From positions 124,001 to 188,000 of the forward strand of contig BLSF01000016.1 in assembly GCA_012862575.1 (NCBI GenBank): a DNA stretch of 64,000 nt, in the 5' to 3' direction. The notes under the pieces were generated by a model that had not been told where the DNA came from, did not search any database, and worked only from the letters and a program-made list of their open reading frames with translations. The first letter of the stretch is position 1. Each line of letters opens with the position of its first letter. The position numbers and the translations under genes were made by a program. This document shows, in pieces, positions 10,901-19,957 of the stretch. The DNA is from Parietichytrium sp. I65-24A (taxonomy: Eukaryota > Sar > Bigyra > Thraustochytrida > Thraustochytriidae).

Positions 10901-13900
10901 AGCCTGCCGTTTTTGCTTCTCGTCAGCAGGCACTTGACTGATGCGCAAAGATGCACAATCGTCAAGGGCGTGCAGGATTGGGTGAATGATGAGAGTAGCG
11001 TACTCGCTAATATCACAGGTGGTGGCGATTCGTGACAGTGTTTGGATCGCCAGACCGCGGATGCTCGTTGGTATTAGGGTGCTGTCCACGAGAGTCGCAA
11101 TGGTGGGCACCACTAAATACAGGTGCTCGTCCAAGGCAGCTCCGAGCCGACCAATCACTGCCAACACGTACTTTGAATCGCTGGATCGTAATTCATCTCT
11201 TTCACTATGCAGCACACCGAGCAAATCTTCCAAAAGCTTCGCGACGTGCGGTCGCAGCATGAAAGAATTGAGGGTGCGAACCATGGTAAGGACTAGGCCG
11301 AGGGTGTCATGCCTCGGCACAATATTCCAGAGGTCGTGGACAAGCTCAAACAACGCTGGGACGTAGGGGTAGATGTCCAGCTTGACGATTTCAACAAGCT
11401 TTCCTACTTCGAGCAACTGAGAAGTACGCGACTCTCGAGTCAGCTGGCCCGACTTTGCTGAACTTTGTATGACGTGCAGCAAGCGAGGAATTACAATTGG
11501 CAAGTACAAAGGGCGGTCACGGCCCAGCGTTCGGAAAATCTTGTTGATTGCCTCAACAGCAGTTTTATGATGAACCGCCATGGAGCTGTCCGCCAGGACT
11601 CTAGCCAGAGCCGTCACTGCGACACGAGGGTAGTACTCGGAAGACTTCTTCACGAAAGAAGGCAGAATTGCGCTCGCCGGAGTGGCAAGGTATGACTCAA
11701 TTTCGGATTGGTCCAGGCCTTGCTGTTCTTGGACGAGGGTACTTGCAGCACTTGCAGCAATAGCAGCTGCGCCCTCAAACACCTGCCCTTGTCCACCATT
11801 CGGGTTCGGGAGAACCACACGCAGTTGACTTGAGGATGCTGTGGATCGTTCCGTCTTCCTTCCTGAGGGTACAGGCACCGAGACAGTTCCTTTTCTGTCA
11901 CGGTAATGTGCCCCCCCTGCATCGGCTGTGGAGACAGCCCTCTCCCGCTCCCTATCTTGGGAGTTGAGCTGCGCCGCCTGGACACCTTGTGCCCCGTAAC
12001 TTGCGCCCCCGTGGCTCGGAAAAACCCTCTGGGCACCGCCATTGTTGGAGGCCTTGGGGGATGGCTGGAGCGTGTACAGAGTGCTCCTTCGTCGCGTTTG
12101 AGTTCGGGCTTGAGAAAGCACATGGATCTGATGGGCGATCTCTCGAATGGAAGATTTGCGCCGCGAGTTACTCCGTCCGACCGGCTTGATTGTACCTCTT
12201 CGTATGGAGTCCTTACTCGACTGGCTCTTGCGGAACGACGGAGCTGCTGTGGCCGCCCTTTTATGCTTCCCAATGTTGATTGAGGGCAGGCCCAATGAGC
12301 TAGTCGCTGTGGTGGCGACATTGACCCGTCCAGACATGGTCCGCTTCATTGTCCGATTATCACTAGTCAATTCATTTTGCACAGTGTCAATGACAGCTGG
12401 GGGAAGGCGAATTGTGTGCATGTGAACTGGTTGGTTTGCTCCAAGTGAGGACACTGGTGGCGGCGGCAGAACATCTACTTTTAAGGGCTCCACCGCTGCC
12501 TGGTTGAGATTAGGGATTGGGCTGCCAGTGAATCTGAATGGATCGCGTAGCTCCAGCTCCTTGGAGGCGTCCACAACGCCGCTAGGACTTGCGGATTGCG
12601 GTGATCCTGTCGTGTTTTGAGAATCGTATATGTCTGATTTGACCATATACGAAGTTCGACGCGTGTCTCCGCCCCAGAGAGCACCCTTTCGGCCAGACCT
12701 CCAAGCCTCTTGCCGTTTGTTTGCCAGTGCAGAAATGTCCCCAGAAGAGAGTGGGGCAGCGTCAGAAAGCATGGTGGACCGGTCCTGGCCCGGACTTTGT
12801 TGTAAATTCATGCCGATTACATCAAAGTCTACCGAGCTCCCATTTGCGAACGGGTCACCGGTTCTGAACACCAAGTCACCATCTTCTACGTCGTCCTCAG
12901 AGCCTTCCTCATCGCGTGAGGAGGCCAACGAATCAGAGTCATCATCAGATTCGCCGGTATGCGTGTAAGCCCGGAGGACTGCGTGTTTGAGATCTCGCTC
13001 GTCCCCAAAATCAAATATAGCCTGCGTTTCAGCACCAACATCATTTGCTTCTGGGCCTTGCATATTCACCAATAATTGTTGATTGCGGTACAAGTACGGG
13101 TCCAGAGCACCGAGGACCCCAAACGTAATCATCGCCTGCTTTCGCAACACCTCAGAACCAGGCTGGACCATGATCCCCAAGATATGATCTAGCAGGCGGT
13201 GAAAGCAGAAATACGGCCAGATCGGCATAGCAGCGCTACTGGCAAGGGTTGCCAGAGTATCTAGAGCAACTCGCCGCTTGATTACGGTTGCCGATGACTT
13301 GTCGTCAAGGATGTCCACGATGATTGGCAGCACCTTTCCCAGTAATGGGGTCAAAGTTTGCTCATCCCCGACGCGCGCCACTTCCCCCAGTGTCGCCAAC
13401 ATCGCTGTGGCAACACCTCGGCGCACGAAATTTATCTTGGGAAGCAAAGTGTTTATGATGGGCGAAATATATGGCCGTGATAGAGATGTCCCTACGGAAC
13501 GGACCAAAACACCAAGCAGAACCACGGATTCCTCGCGCTGTTTCGAATCTACCGCGAAATTGAGTTCATTCAAAAGCCTGAGCAGTACATTGTTCATGTT
13601 GGGCATCACTTGCGCTGACTTCAGCGTCGCAAACTTTCCGACGGCCTCCACTGCCATTGCGCGCACGTAAAAGCTCTGATCGTTTGTTAAAGTCAATATC
13701 GACCTAACGCTTTCGCTATTCTTCAGCAAAACAGAAGAAAAGTGAGTGCTCAATTCATCGATCACGAATCGCCTAATAGCGACGTCATCGTCCACCATCG
13801 CGACCATTATGAGCTGCTCAAGAATGTGCTGGACAGCCTCTGTATCTTCCTCCGCGCTAGCTTGGTTCCCGGAGTTTGCGAAATGGCGAGCTAATGTCAC

Positions 13901-16261
13901 ACAGCACGCGCGTGTGGCCTCCAAACGCACTCGGGACTCTGGACTGTCGAGGTGGCGCAAAACGACCGCGCACACCAGCGGGATCAGATTGATCCCTTTG
14001 AAACTGAAATTCGAGAATGTTCTCAGCGCCAAGACTTGAAGGGAGCTATCTGGATCGCCTTCATCGTACTGCTCGCGCTCCGCTTTGGAGCTAGTTGAAG
14101 GCGGGGCGGGAGGACCATTGACTCCGGCAATCCAGGTCGACGCCTTTCCTTTTAAATCCCTCCAGAGTTCACGGACGGAGGAATTGCTTCCATCCGAAGC
14201 TCTTGGATTCATACTATCCGCACGAACAGCACGGGTGGCACCAGTTGCGTCGTCAGGGCCGGTACTGATGGTGCCTTGAAGTTGACGGTTATTCCTGCCC
14301 AGCCAAGAGCGATCGACAGATGCGCCATGACTTGCCACCTTCTCCAAGTGCATAAATTCCTTTACAGTTCGTTTCATCTGCCTCTCCTGCTCGGCAAGCT
14401 GAAAGTCGCGATTTTTTTTACCGCCTCTAACTGCTGAGACAGACAAGATGTGAACGAGCTCTTGAATCAGCCTACCTTGTATCTTTGCGATATCAGATGT
14501 AATACACTTCCGAAGAACTGCAAGCGTGGACACCAGCGATTCGCTGAGCCCGCCGTTGAAAATAAGCGGGATCAGCTCGCAAAGGCTCGACGAGCCACCC
14601 AATGCGGCCACAACATCCTGTGTTTGTATAATCATTCGCATGCAGTCTAAGGCTTCTTTACAAAAGGGCCACTTTGGGGTCGCCGTCAAACCATCCTTGA
14701 TTAAGGCAAAGATCTGGGGAATAAAGTTTTGAAAGGTCTGCCGCGAGTTGCTATCAAGTGCGCTAAGCTGGCCCAGTGCCAGGAACGCTGCGCTGCGTGA
14801 CTGAACCCGTGCCAGTCTATTACCACTGCCTGCGCCAGGACGCTTACCAAATTTCATGGAGGGTGATGTCGGGCAGGACAGATCCACGCTCGAGCTCCCA
14901 GAATGTATATTGGAGATATCACCACCTGCTGAAGACACCATACCCCCATCAGAAGTTGCGTCATCAGCACCTGCGTCACCGAAACCGTAAGCTCCTTCCT
15001 GGAACGCGGAGTCGAATCCTACTCGAGTCGAGCTAGACGATGCTGACTGCATGAGGTGGTCCAGAGCGAGAGAGTAAAAGCTGGTAAAAATTGGAACGCT
15101 CGGGCAATGAAGGGCGAGGCGGGGTAAAATCATCATAACAGCCTCGCGGATAAGCGGGTCGCCATGGTGACGAATCTCTTGCCTCCATACACAGCCCTGA
15201 AAAATTTCTTCGAAACGGTACTGAATGAACTCTCCAGTGCATTCTCCAATCAGTTCGTACAATCCGAGCAACGCTCCGTGGACGTAATTACTTCCTTTGT
15301 AAGTGAACGGGGTATTCGAGTCGTTTGATCCGCCAATATACGCTCCTGGGGGAAGGTTGGGCTCAGAATGAGGGTTTGAGGTGCTTCTGCCTCCCCCTCC
15401 GCCTCCTATGAATGGTATCAAGTGCATAGCCCGACGGGCGCTCCCACTGTTTGTCGGACTGGTTGCCAATAGAGATGATTTTGACTTGGAAAACCGACGT
15501 CGGTTGAGCGGCGAGGTCTTTGTTTTTGCGGTAGGGGTCCCAAGAGCGGGGAACTCATCTCTCGCGCTGCTGTAAATGTTGTTGTACAATCTATTTTTCT
15601 GTCTTGACTCACGTTGGGCAACCACGCGCAAAGCGTGCCGTAGCGCCACCGCGGCGGCAACTCGAATGGTTGGTTTGCCGTCGCATAACGCCGAGTAAAT
15701 GTGCTTGAAGAATTCATCCGAGTGGATGTTGAACAGAGTTGGAGCGTTGATCGCCAGCTCTCGCAATATGAGGACTGCTGCGTAACGTTTCATCTCTGGC
15801 GGGTTCTTTTCCGTGAGCCAGTTGATCCCCCTTTTGATTTCGAATTCGACAAAAACGGATGTCGCTGCCGTTGGCCCACTCGCCAAACGTCCCAGTACAT
15901 GAGCTGCCGTTTCTAAGGTTTTCATTCCGCTGGAGTCCACAGCAGATAACTTTCCTGTTGCTTGCTGCGCAATAATGATTTGAAGCTGATTAACAAATTG
16001 TACAGTCTTCTTCACGATCTCGTCGTTCGGAATTGAGATGATCTCCACGATGAGGATCGTGCACGCTAGGCGATCACTCGCATTCGAGTTGTTGGCCCAT
16101 TTCTCGATACGGTCTATGATCGAGTTGAGAACCTTGCTAAAGCTTTCATGAGAACGTCCTCGCGCCTCCTGCTCCAGATACCTCCGAATCTTTTTGGCGG
16201 AGGCAATTCTTTCCTCGTTATCCTTACTTCGAAGACCCTGAGCGTGCGTCCATAATGGCAT
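4958..16261 (-). CDS. TOR: TOR (target of rapamycin) PI3K-related protein kinase, giant form
   Basis: One uninterrupted 3767-residue frame from the ATG at 16261 (the codon before it is TTG). TOR is the central growth-control Ser/Thr kinase of TORC1/TORC2. The first 2000 or so residues are HEAT-type helical repeats, then the FAT region. The FRB domain is near residues 3205-3310 (RELIRVAVLWHEKWYNRLEE, QAWDRYYNVF). The kinase domain has FLLKGNEDLRMDERVMQLF, catalytic loop GLGDRHPSNLML and HIDFGD near 3540-3560, and the FATC tail ends QATSHENLAQHYRGWSATW. Human and yeast TORs are about 2470-2550 residues; the extra length comes from low-complexity Ser/Gly/acidic insertions, e.g. around residues 240-330, 1060-1450 and 2750-2990. 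FATC lacks the usual cysteine pair. No intron is needed. Confidence 0.97.
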   Translation of the reverse strand: MPLWTHAQGLRSKDNEERIASAKKIRRYLEQEARGRSHESFSKVLNSIIDRIEKWANNSNASDRLACTILIVEIISIPNDEIVKKTVQFVNQLQIIIAQQATGKLSAVDSSGMKTLETAAHVLGRLASGPTAATSVFVEFEIKRGINWLTEKNPPEMKRYAAVLILRELAINAPTLFNIHSDEFFKHIYSALCDGKPTIRVAAAVALRHALRVVAQRESRQKNRLYNNIYSSARDEFPALGTPTAKTKTSPLNRRRFSKSKSSLLATSPTNSGSARRAMHLIPFIGGGGGGRSTSNPHSEPNLPPGAYIGGSNDSNTPFTYKGSNYVHGALLGLYELIGECTGEFIQYRFEEIFQGCVWRQEIRHHGDPLIREAVMMILPRLALHCPSVPIFTSFYSLALDHLMQSASSSSTRVGFDSAFQEGAYGFGDAGADDATSDGGMVSSAGGDISNIHSGSSSVDLSCPTSPSMKFGKRPGAGSGNRLARVQSRSAAFLALGQLSALDSNSRQTFQNFIPQIFALIKDGLTATPKWPFCKEALDCMRMIIQTQDVVAALGGSSSLCELIPLIFNGGLSESLVSTLAVLRKCITSDIAKIQGRLIQELVHILSVSAVRGGKKNRDFQLAEQERQMKRTVKEFMHLEKVASHGASVDRSWLGRNNRQLQGTISTGPDDATGATRAVRADSMNPRASDGSNSSVRELWRDLKGKASTWIAGVNGPPAPPSTSSKAEREQYDEGDPDSSLQVLALRTFSNFSFKGINLIPLVCAVVLRHLDSPESRVRLEATRACCVTLARHFANSGNQASAEEDTEAVQHILEQLIMVAMVDDDVAIRRFVIDELSTHFSSVLLKNSESVRSILTLTNDQSFYVRAMAVEAVGKFATLKSAQVMPNMNNVLLRLLNELNFAVDSKQREESVVLLGVLVRSVGTSLSRPYISPIINTLLPKINFVRRGVATAMLATLGEVARVGDEQTLTPLLGKVLPIIVDILDDKSSATVIKRRVALDTLATLASSAAMPIWPYFCFHRLLDHILGIMVQPGSEVLRKQAMITFGVLGALDPYLYRNQQLLVNMQGPEANDVGAETQAIFDFGDERDLKHAVLRAYTHTGESDDDSDSLASSRDEEGSEDDVEDGDLVFRTGDPFANGSSVDFDVIGMNLQQSPGQDRSTMLSDAAPLSSGDISALANKRQEAWRSGRKGALWGGDTRRTSYMVKSDIYDSQNTTGSPQSASPSGVVDASKELELRDPFRFTGSPIPNLNQAAVEPLKVDVLPPPPVSSLGANQPVHMHTIRLPPAVIDTVQNELTSDNRTMKRTMSGRVNVATTATSSLGLPSINIGKHKRAATAAPSFRKSQSSKDSIRRGTIKPVGRSNSRRKSSIREIAHQIHVLSQARTQTRRRSTLYTLQPSPKASNNGGAQRVFPSHGGASYGAQGVQAAQLNSQDRERERAVSTADAGGAHYRDRKGTVSVPVPSGRKTERSTASSSQLRVVLPNPNGGQGQVFEGAAAIAASAASTLVQEQQGLDQSEIESYLATPASAILPSFVKKSSEYYPRVAVTALARVLADSSMAVHHKTAVEAINKIFRTLGRDRPLYLPIVIPRLLHVIQSSAKSGQLTRESRTSQLLEVGKLVEIVKLDIYPYVPALFELVHDLWNIVPRHDTLGLVLTMVRTLNSFMLRPHVAKLLEDLLGVLHSERDELRSSDSKYVLAVIGRLGAALDEHLYLVVPTIATLVDSTLIPTSIRGLAIQTLSRIATTCDISEYATLIIHPILHALDDCASLRISQVPADEKQKRQAHETSAPTDGDPLGLSALLSHSQNVQGSRVYKDRLGTFRNVQDEYEMLMVLVDFLIVLVYRLEEEFSVFAPVVEKVLLSAADNLITPASNSASDDRPEPADDRKLIELYFRLVRIVLKGQCLDKPSWFTDEFVEESDPFLNDLSGVREDDPGNVHQQTSTTDVNLLKATWHIAQISTELEWMEWMRRFSLQLLRQSPKSALQSCYPLAQVCEPVARELFNAAFLSCWDTLEQNARDNLVSQLELSLKAPKIPKDLLQSLLNLAEFMEHDNKPLPIDIHGLSEIALKCQANAKALRFKELEFRIVPEDCIEKLITIHNNLEQREAAAGVVLYARSKFAESKDVQPQWYERLQAWDEALQAYEQKSLELERKQRYSGHAESLSNGGAPWLTLEQQNVNIGRLRCLNRVGGWHTVLSLLDDKWAELVNQDVEIGRKSTHKRRETNSDETPFLPRFQESQDQQSDAHEPAFGDRRWSMDEGNETQGTVTQPVGVLIRNRSHASSVMSYPTDDEDYYFSRGPHIASLGKDRRAQLTTIASGRGRLNASSSSSELTGGARELVNLFGGERANLDRMNSTVLPVWTLSKGALPGLSSGAPNNVLDSAAAELRDYYNGLGGPIVMRPELDASSEESRRKRRQSTDGNRKDPALEEREAEEQHESNLRRYAQSMATLGGYAAFALAKWEEMSKYSSFWNEERTDGNFLKAIYALQHQQLDVAQRHIDKSYAILDKELSSLVVESYSRAYPRLIEVQHMVELQEILEYKRLSQSEDNTEEAKLYLNRLRRVWSSRLQGVQNTASVLMPILAYRSIVIDPIDDLETWLNFSKVARKENLLNLSLQALIRLGIGSETHNRSFFAFNEGVKSIVSLHQVQPVANGVATHLNQEDLLYTAVPRGFSSGSDRLGKKRFKVKPRVAFAYIKYIWAVGDRFEAIHRLKRLRNVLRQSIDSVKTGQHSFSQARLPSWFNSPTDSGGSEFNLAEELRMQPGRMVFQEEEDDEEQEHLKPVNTLDLSKLEKLRRDMEDRENNAAPKGIEEEEEDLEEYCVTDVHALDIDLRQMSKLRRLLVQCDCKLGVWLLAVHDDQVLASATDDKPGEADGHDESVNATKKDGDGLGSPQNDTGEHSERPIVEPSESVLLGSPPLRPRGARMSITATIERGTRPLHSPSHVSSLSSKFSLEESQIAAQTAMARNKEKTFDQVLRFYKEATKLDPSSYKAWHAWALANVRASEEVTMPKAPSPTHISKSPRDTPSPLHGKGQGSKHDSGYPSLGLNVSTISPKGSGVGRKAPKDLHPCVVPAIAAFFRSIALGRRNNVDVLQDILRLLSLWFSHFEVDEVGAAMKEGFNSLEIESWLAVIPQLIARLKREDDLVCDLLIRIGIAHPQKLIYPLTVASKSDNVARSNAAKHVMRQMRDSFPDLVDEALIVSRELIRVAVLWHEKWYNRLEEASRHYFTAERNVEQMIQILKPLHVEMEWGPETPHEVACVQKYGLDLQEAAEWLYKYLNSDKESITFLDQAWDRYYNVFRQIKKQLKSSKHLELRNVSHLMESDDMLLVVPGTYQAGAPVIRIAGFEPSVRIIPSKQRPRVLTMQGSDGFAHTFLLKGNEDLRMDERVMQLFGLVRGLLQQDATTSKLRLEIQRYAVVPLSSTSGIVEWVPSCDTLNQLIKSYRESRQIPVLIESKLMSDMAPEYDSCTVMQKVEAFEYALDQTSGRDLAKILWLKSPNSEVWVDRRITYTRSLAAMSMVGYILGLGDRHPSNLMLERSSGRVLHIDFGDCFEVTMHRDAFPEKVPFRLTRMLINAMEASGIDGNFRHTCRAVMRVLRDNHESILTILQAFVYDPLVSWRILQPQEGRKPTDERRSSSPSNGSVRGSSLDVVLEKELQVPQSADHGSADGRSTSSSHRRSPRSSSLNNVDMAEQSSRNETLNKRAVEVINRVKAKLTGKDFLNEHDPDLPLPVKDQVSELIKQATSHENLAQHYRGWSATW

Positions 16262-17148
16262 CAACCCTCGGCCGCGTCAAAATCCCCATCATTGTGCATG
16301 CGAGATGCGTCATCGAGACAAAATAGTACGGCCGCGCCAAGTTCAATCGTCAAAACAAGTTAATTCTACAACCGCCTGAAAGGAATGCACTCAATCAAGA
16401 GAGGAAGCGATGATGAAAGAATCACACAATAGATCATTCATTCGATCATCGATCATTCATCACTCATCACTCATATCCCCAACGCCAGCCGCCACGCCAC
16501 GCCCTCTGCCACCACTCACCTCCAGCGACTTTTGCAAAGTATCTTGCGGCTTGGCGCCGTTGTGCAGCCTGTCGTAAAGCGAGCTGTACATTTTGCACCA
16601 AGCCCTTGCCGGACCCGCTGCTCTCCGCGTTCCCAGCAGATCTTCCGCCGGTCCTTCGGTTCCGCCAACCTAACAGGATCCGCAGCCCTGCAGCCGCTCG
16701 CGACCAGGCCCGTCCGCGAGCGTCGAGTTCTTTGTTCCTCTGTTCCTCTGTTCCTCTCTTCCTCTCTTCCCGGGCTGCCCTCCGAGTACGCTCTGCGCTC
16801 TGCTCTGCTCTGCGCACACGAGCAACAACCGCCTCGCCATGCCTCGCCCCGCTAGCCCCACTCCACTGTAGCGGAGGATACGGCGAACCTTCGGTCGTTC
16901 CCTGCGGGCGAGCGCAGGATGTTCGCGATGAGCTCGTTGTTCGCGAAGCAATCGTTGCTCACGAAGCGCTCCTTGTTCGCTGCGACGTGCCGAGCCTGAC
17001 GATAGTGCTCGCGCTTAGGTTTGCGCGTAGGAAGTGCTGGCTGGCCCGCACAGTGCAGGTGGAGCTAGCTGTGCGAAGGCTATTGAGGCAGACGCAAGGA
17101 GACGGAACACGCGATTTGCAGCGACGAAGAATACAAGCTCTTGGCAAG
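16262..17148. other. Divergent spacer between TOR and TOM5-like gene
   Basis: No supported gene. It contains the TOR upstream region and the TOM5-like upstream region. TCATTCATCA words cluster at 16435-16475, and short dispersed GTTCGCGA/GAAGCG words lie at 16920-16985. Confidence 0.55.
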
Positions 17149-17444
17149 ATGATGATGCAGCAGCCACAAGTGGACTATGACAAGGCGTTCCGCGAGCTCA
17201 AGGTTCGCGGAGGCGCTTTGCTCGCGTAAGTTTGGGTGATCTGTGATATACGGGATTGGTCTGGAAGGAAAAGGATGGAGGAATCTCTTGCGCGTACCGA
17301 CTGCCTCTCTGTTGTTGTTGATGCTGCTGCTGATACTGATGCGGGTGAATCGTTGTTGTTGTTGTTGTTGTGCACAGTTACTTTGCGGTTATTCGCGTTG
17401 CTCCTTTTGTGATCGATGCGGTGTCCAAGGCGGTGTCCAAGTAG
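17149..17444 (+). CDS. TOM5: TOM5-like small tail-anchored protein, two exons
   Basis: Exon 1 is 17149-17225 and exon 2 is 17378-17444, with a 152-bp intron (GTAAGT...CACAG, phase 2); the product is 47 residues. Three consecutive ATGs begin the frame. A soluble, charged N-terminus (DYDKAFRELKVRGG) is followed by one hydrophobic segment and a short basic tail: ALLAYFAVIRVAPFVIDAV. This matches the tail of animal TOM5 (YVALLRVTPFILKKL) in length, order and the RVxPF motif. TOM5 is a small subunit of the mitochondrial outer-membrane import channel around Tom40. The intron contains a GTT run at 17351-17370. The open frame extends upstream without a stop, but that part looks like noise. The family call rests on a short motif and is moderately sure. 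Confidence 0.68.
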
Positions 17445-18426
17445 ACGGGCTGTGCTATCGAGGCGGCGGGGCGATGCTTTGCGAGTTTGAGCGCGGCATC
17501 ATGACTGGTCTGGTCTGGTCCTGAGCGTGTCCTTGTAGTTGGATGCTTTTGAAATTGCCATTGCCGAGTACTGGCCGCGAATTAGATTCAGTATTTTACA
17601 CAGTTCTAATCTATGAAATGAAATACATCGCGATTCGTTCCTATCGACCTGCGTTTCTTCGTCGACTCTCTGAAAACGATTCCGTGTTAGCTAAGAAAGA
17701 ACCCTGCTTGCAAAGGCGTTTCCGACTCATTATTCCGCTCCTCGAGACACACGTCTGTCCCTCAAAACGCGAACAATCACTGCGAGCAGGGGCACTGTCG
17801 GGAGCGCCTCAGCCGAGAGGATGCTTGCGCGACTTGAGCACTGTTGTCACAATCAAACACATGGCTGCAAATCGAACGAAACAAGCCACATCAGAGCTGC
17901 CACAAGATCCTGCTTTTCCGTAAGTCTTCCACCTTCCACTCAGAATCGTCCGATCGGATCGTCGGAAACTATCGGACATGCGAAGCAACCGGTTAGGTTA
18001 GAACACCCGCGCTGTCTCCAGTCTCTCCACTCCCTCCGCTCCCATGATTTAGACGTTTTCAAGTCAATCAATCAATGAATATCACATTCTCACATTCTCA
18101 CATTCCCACATTCTCACATCGGAGAATCCCCGAACTTGCAGCACTCCACCGAAATCTATCAGTCTATATTCCCCCTTACCAAAAATCGGGGAATCGGGGA
18201 ATCGGACAAAAGGGAAAGGAGAAAGAAACTTGCACGTTAGCTCCTGCCTAGCACGCCAGTAAGCCCAGCTCGCGAGGAACAAAACGAACACAACGGAATA
18301 GAACAGAATTCAGAAGGAAGAAGGAAGAAGGAAGAAGGAGAGGAAGGTGCGCGAGTACTCAGTACTCAGTACCTGACAGACAGCGGTGCGTGTGGGTCCG
18401 CGGCGGGGACACGCGCAGTAGCGAGT
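17445..18426. other. Spacer upstream of selenoprotein T
   Basis: No supported gene. An open stretch ends at a GTAAGT at 17921 without a convincing partner exon. An 8-bp tandem repeat, CACATTCT, occupies 18083-18120, and a GAAGGAA repeat lies at 18311-18345. Confidence 0.55.
18083..18120. repeat. CACATTCT tandem repeat
   Basis: About 4.5 units of 8 bp with one variant unit (CACATTCC). Confidence 0.85.
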
Positions 18427-19128
18427 ATGCGCGCTCGGTCAGTGGCGCTGTGCGCCGTGGCTTCAGTGGCGCTCCTGTCGTCGGTGGCGTTGGGGGATGA
18501 GTTTGACGAGTTTGAGGTGGACCTGAGCGGGGATGCGGACGTTGACATGGACGGGGACGACCTGGACGGCTTTGGCGGTGAGCTGAGCGAGGGCGCGGTG
18601 GACAAGGCGGCGTCGGCGTTCTCGTCACAGGCGTCAGGATTCGCGGGTCCGCGGCTGCTGGTGGAGATCTGTACCGGGTGAGGGTACGGGAACAACTACC
18701 GGGCTTTGAAGCAGTATTTGGAGAATAACTATGCCCAGTTGAGAGGGCAAATCGCAGGCGATAACTACCCAGCGCCTCTGCTAGTTCAGTACCTTGCCAT
18801 GGTGGCCGGGTATCTGCAGGTTGGCGGAATCGCATTTCTTTTCCTCGGGGCGCCTGTGTTCCAGTCGCTGGGATATGCCCAGCCGCCGGAATGGTACAAT
18901 CAGCTACGAGAGAACCAGCTGCAAGTGTTTATGGGCCTGTTTCTCATGAGCTCAGTTGCTCAAAACATGGTTCAGACTGGGGCGTTCGAGCTAACGCTTG
19001 ATGGCAAAAAGGTCTTTTCAAAGTTGAAGACTGGTCGGTTGCCTACCATTCAGGAGATCGAGAGAATTCTGGACGAGGCTGGTGTAGACAAATCCTCCGG
19101 TGGTGGATTTGAGGACCGCAAGTTTTAA
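18427..19128 (+). CDS. SELENOT: Selenoprotein T (in-frame TGA read as selenocysteine)
   Basis: The frame opens at 18427, meets TGA at 18679-18681 and continues without another stop to TAA at 19126-19128, giving 233 residues with Sec at position 85. The protein has a signal peptide (residues 1-23), an acidic linker (residues 24-50), then the redox motif C-T-G-U followed by GYGNNYRALKQYL. Downstream segments match SelT closely: NYPAPLLVQYL, a hydrophobic segment VGGIAFLFLGAPVF, ENQLQVFMGLFLMSSVAQNM, TGAFELTLDGKKVFSKL, GRLPTIQEIERILDEAG. Human SelT has CVSU and is 195 residues; the acidic linker explains the extra length. SelT is an ER thioredoxin-like oxidoreductase. A SECIS hairpin about 190 nt after the stop supports recoding. 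A conventional gene finder would split this into two fragments. Confidence 0.95.
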
Positions 19129-19957
19129 GCTCCTCTGCCTTGCTCTCTTTTGAACCAAACGCCTCGACATCATCCCGCTAGTGCTTTTTCTTGGAGGAGT
19201 CAGCGTGATTTCCACAGATCGATGCACCTGGAGACAGACATTGCATACTTATATATATCTACGTGGTTTCAATTTTTTGGGGTTCGACCGCTGGAAGAAT
19301 AATTTTGGAGTGTTCCGTGAATGAATGCTGGTGGGTCTAAAGTTTGAGCGCCCAATCGGGCGCGGACCACTTTGCATGACGAAGGTGGTTTACTGTGAGA
19401 GAAATACTTGAATAGGCTTGCGACCCAAAATCTGCTTCAAAGCCGGCCGTTCCAGTATTTTTAGCACTTGAGAATTTTGCAGCTTGTGTTTGCCAGCTGA
19501 TCTGCCAAGATCATCGCTGTAAAGCAGACTCTGCGAGTTTCTTTGACAGGTAAATCATGTGAATGCCCTAAAACTCTTTCTCCACCGTTGTCACCGGAGA
19601 GAAGATACCAATCAAAATAATTTGCCAACTAAGAAATATTGTCATGATGATTCTGGCTTCTCTTCAGACCCTGCGCTCCACGCTGGTTCACCGCGTGCTT
19701 CCAAAGCAAACTCGCCTGTTCGGAGACTTGGAAGTCACTGTTAGGCAGAGAAAAATTTCCCCCGTGCTGCTATTGCTGCTGTTGCCCTTAGCGACTAGTG
19801 AAGTCACTAGTCCTGCACAGCCACTGGAGTGCGTGCACATTGTGCACATGGCGCTGGGGAAGGAAGGAAGGCATTGCAAGTTGCTTCGCGTCTCTTGAGC
19901 GAGAAGAACGAGTGGCGAAAGTGAGCGAGAAGGTGTGTCTTGACAGCGCTGACAAGA
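19129..19957. other. SelT 3' flank and ZNHIT6-like upstream region
   Basis: Apart from the SECIS hairpin, no gene is supported. An ATG-started frame at 19644-19898 begins like a mitochondrial presequence but matches nothing I know. Confidence 0.55.
19317..19385 (+). promoter_or_regulatory. SECIS element (selenocysteine insertion signal), form 2-like
   Basis: The 5' core ATGA is at 19321-19324 and the 3' core TGA at 19377-19379. Between them, TGCTGGTGGGTCT pairs with GGACCACTTTGCA as a roughly 13-bp helix with a few G-U pairs and mismatches. The unpaired AAA is at 19339-19341, 14 nt after ATGA. Above it sits a small perfect hairpin: GCGCCC (19348-19353), loop AATC, GGGCGC (19358-19363), as in form 2 SECIS elements. 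The lower helix is not obvious by eye. The position, about 190 nt past the SelT stop codon, is typical for eukaryotic SECIS elements bound by SBP2. Confidence 0.82.

Noticed and set aside
16606-17148. Long N-terminal extension of the TOM5-like frame
   Set aside because: Composition is Ser/Arg/Leu noise, and the three clustered ATGs at 17149 fit the family length.
17862-17923. Possible exon beginning MAANRTKQATS and ending at GTAAGT
   Set aside because: No downstream acceptor yields a convincing open, recognisable continuation.
19644-19898. 84-residue frame with a presequence-like start
   Set aside because: No family match, and it overlaps the likely upstream region of the ZNHIT6-like gene.
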